Source of the DNA: Prinia subflava
Taxonomy: Eukaryota; Chordata; Aves; Passeriformes; Cisticolidae
NCBI RefSeq assembly: GCF_021018805.1
Contig: NC_086249.1
Location: forward strand, 79,262,472-79,326,471
Direction of reading: 5' to 3'
Length of the DNA: 64,000 nucleotides
The notes below the pieces were generated by a model, which ran no database searches, was not told the origin of the DNA, and was given only the letters and a program-made list of their open reading frames with translations. Each line of letters begins with the position of its first letter. The stretch's first letter is position 1. The translations under genes and the position numbers were made by a program. Below, piece after piece: positions 62,501-64,000 of the stretch.

Positions 62501-63870
62501 ATGGTGTGTGAGAGGTACAGAAGAAAGCACAAAGACATAGAGATCCTGGTGATGTGGACATAGGCAATCTTTTTATGGACAAGATTATTTCCAGCTGAAG
62601 AAGGAAGATGTTGAATCACCGTGGAGAGCTGCATGGCATAGTATGGAGAGGTGGAATTCCTCAAAGGTGAGACCCTGGTCTCTGAAGGCATTTCTGCTCT
62701 AAATCTCAAGTATGCCTCAAAGCAGTGACAAAATACATCTGTGTAAATGCTTGCAGGTATTTCATGGCTTTATGCAATTTGCTGCTTTTATTATGCAAGA
62801 TGAAGTGAAGAAACACTGATGGGTTTTGAGCCCTTACGCTTATGCTTGCTGAGGGTCTGGAACTATCTCACACCATCAGAGTGATACCTTAGACCATTCT
62901 GTGCAGTGGCTGATACATTTGAAACTTTAAATTCAATATTTCCTGTGAAAGGGAGTGGTGAATATGCTTATGTCAGTGCTATGCTCACTCGCATTCCTCT
63001 TATGGCATATTATTATATGTACAGTATCCATTCAGCATCCTAGTTTATATAATCCAATATAATATAGAAAGGTATGTGAAAAGGAACAAAGTTAACTTTT
63101 TCACCTGGCATGAGTATTTTAATGTTCATCCTTAGGAGAAGGCTTTAGTGGTTTATAATCAAGTTCTGTCTATATATAGCTAATTAATATTGTTGAAATG
63201 GTAATGCTTCAGTGGCTGTCAATGTATCCAAGATTTATGTTCATGAAACCTGTCATTACCCTGGCATTTCACACTCTCACTTGGGGTGAATCTGCATCAC
63301 AAATAACTGTGCATATGTAAATTAAATATTAAAACTACACCACTAGAATTAATCAGTCTAAAATGCAAATTATTAGATTCCCCCAGTGTTTGAAGCAGTG
63401 GCCAAGTGAGGAAAGATGATTGCCTACAACACTACACCATTCAGAGTTTGTCCAGAGATCCTCAGGACAGATTTACCCATAAGAGAAACATGAATGAGAC
63501 TTAGACCTGAATGTTCCTGGCCCGTGGGGACCTTGGAAGACTGTGAGCATGCTGGCCAGCAGCAAGAGGCATTGCTTGTGGCTGATGGTGTTAACACTTA
63601 TCTGACCTTCCCTTAACTCTGAATATCCTGGCCCCTGTGAGATGAGGCAAGGCAGGGAGGTGAGGACATCAGCAATAATACATTGCTTGGCTCTGAGGTT
63701 CAGAGCTCAATGCCCTGGAGAACTGAGCCAGAGGTCTCCTGTGAATATAGGTCTTTGCAGCCCCCCTCATCCCTTTCTTTTGGGATGAAAGCTTGAATTT
63801 GCAGTGCAGTGCAGCAGAAACTGTCATTAACCCTTACAATTATAGGAGTTCTACCTTGTCACCAGTGTTT

Positions 63871-63931
63871 GGGGGGGGTTGTTGGTTTGGTTTGGGTGGG
63901 GTTTTTTGGTTGGTTTTGTTTTGGTTTTTTT
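63871..63931. repeat. G/T-rich (GGTTT)n simple repeat
   Basis: Irregular GGTTTGG/GGTTTT units in a stretch free of A and C. It is the complementary type of the A/C-rich repeat near 12.9 kb. Confidence 0.85.
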
Positions 63932-64000
63932 AGCTTCTGACATTCAAAGCATGATGGAATCCTCACAGATTCTGTTGTGTGTCATCAAAGGAGTTGTCTG

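Larger units (their letters stand above)
55071..64000 (-). other. FHL2 upstream intron / 5' region, nothing recognised
   Basis: About 8.9 kb upstream of the FHL2 start exon. FHL2 genes have several non-coding 5' exons spread over tens of kb, so this is probably intron. No CpG island, coding exon or clear transposon was seen. Simple repeats are at 56497-56520 and 63871-63931. Confidence 0.6.

Noticed and set aside
62179..62709. 146-codon minus-strand ORF
   Set aside because: It has no recognisable domain and overlaps other open frames in both directions. No codon bias, splice signal or family match could be supported by eye.

Overview
This window is vertebrate nuclear DNA and almost certainly from a bird. 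It has long introns with GT-AG splice sites, many decayed CR1-type LINE fragments (the 3' tails repeat ATTCTGTG, and one copy keeps endonuclease and reverse-transcriptase remnants), and avian-style ERV LTRs. One of these resembles an LTR family I associate with songbirds, but the order-level assignment is inference.

Three protein-coding genes are recognisable, in the order TGFBRAP1 - C2orf49 (ashwin) - FHL2, which is the neighbourhood known from human 2q12. TGFBRAP1 runs on the minus strand. Six coding exons, codons 1-506, lie between 22,667 and 383; the 3' part is beyond the left edge. Its CpG-island promoter is at about 25.25-25.75 kb. Ashwin is on the plus strand and complete: four coding exons, 30,709-37,737, 244 aa. 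FHL2 is on the minus strand with its full 279-aa coding sequence in five exons, 55,049-42,759; its 5' non-coding exons and promoter were not found and may lie to the right. TGFBRAP1 and ashwin are head to head, about 5 kb apart. Ashwin and FHL2 converge tail to tail.

The 5-kb interval between the first two genes is the most unusual part. Going right from the TGFBRAP1 island, GC-rich sequence gives way abruptly to AT-rich DNA with a palindromic 60-bp duplication. Next come a short promoter-like island with an RFX X-box, two inverted CCAAT boxes and a GC box that belongs to no gene I can see, an AT microsatellite, a degenerate ~177-bp tandem repeat, about 1.9 kb of plain sequence, a CR1 3' fragment, and an 800-bp GC-rich composite minisatellite. 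The minisatellite ends 7 bp before a perfect CRE and about 100 bp before the ashwin start codon, which sits inside a perfect TISU/YY1 element.

The three genes do not form a pathway: TGFBRAP1 is an endosomal CORVET tether, ashwin belongs to the tRNA-splicing ligase complex, and FHL2 is a LIM-only cofactor. Introns and intergenic DNA otherwise hold transposon relics, two well-preserved solo LTRs with target-site duplications, and simple repeats. I see no tRNA, rRNA, CRISPR or bacterial-type feature, and no clear new protein system; the stronger leads are regulatory and repeat structures.
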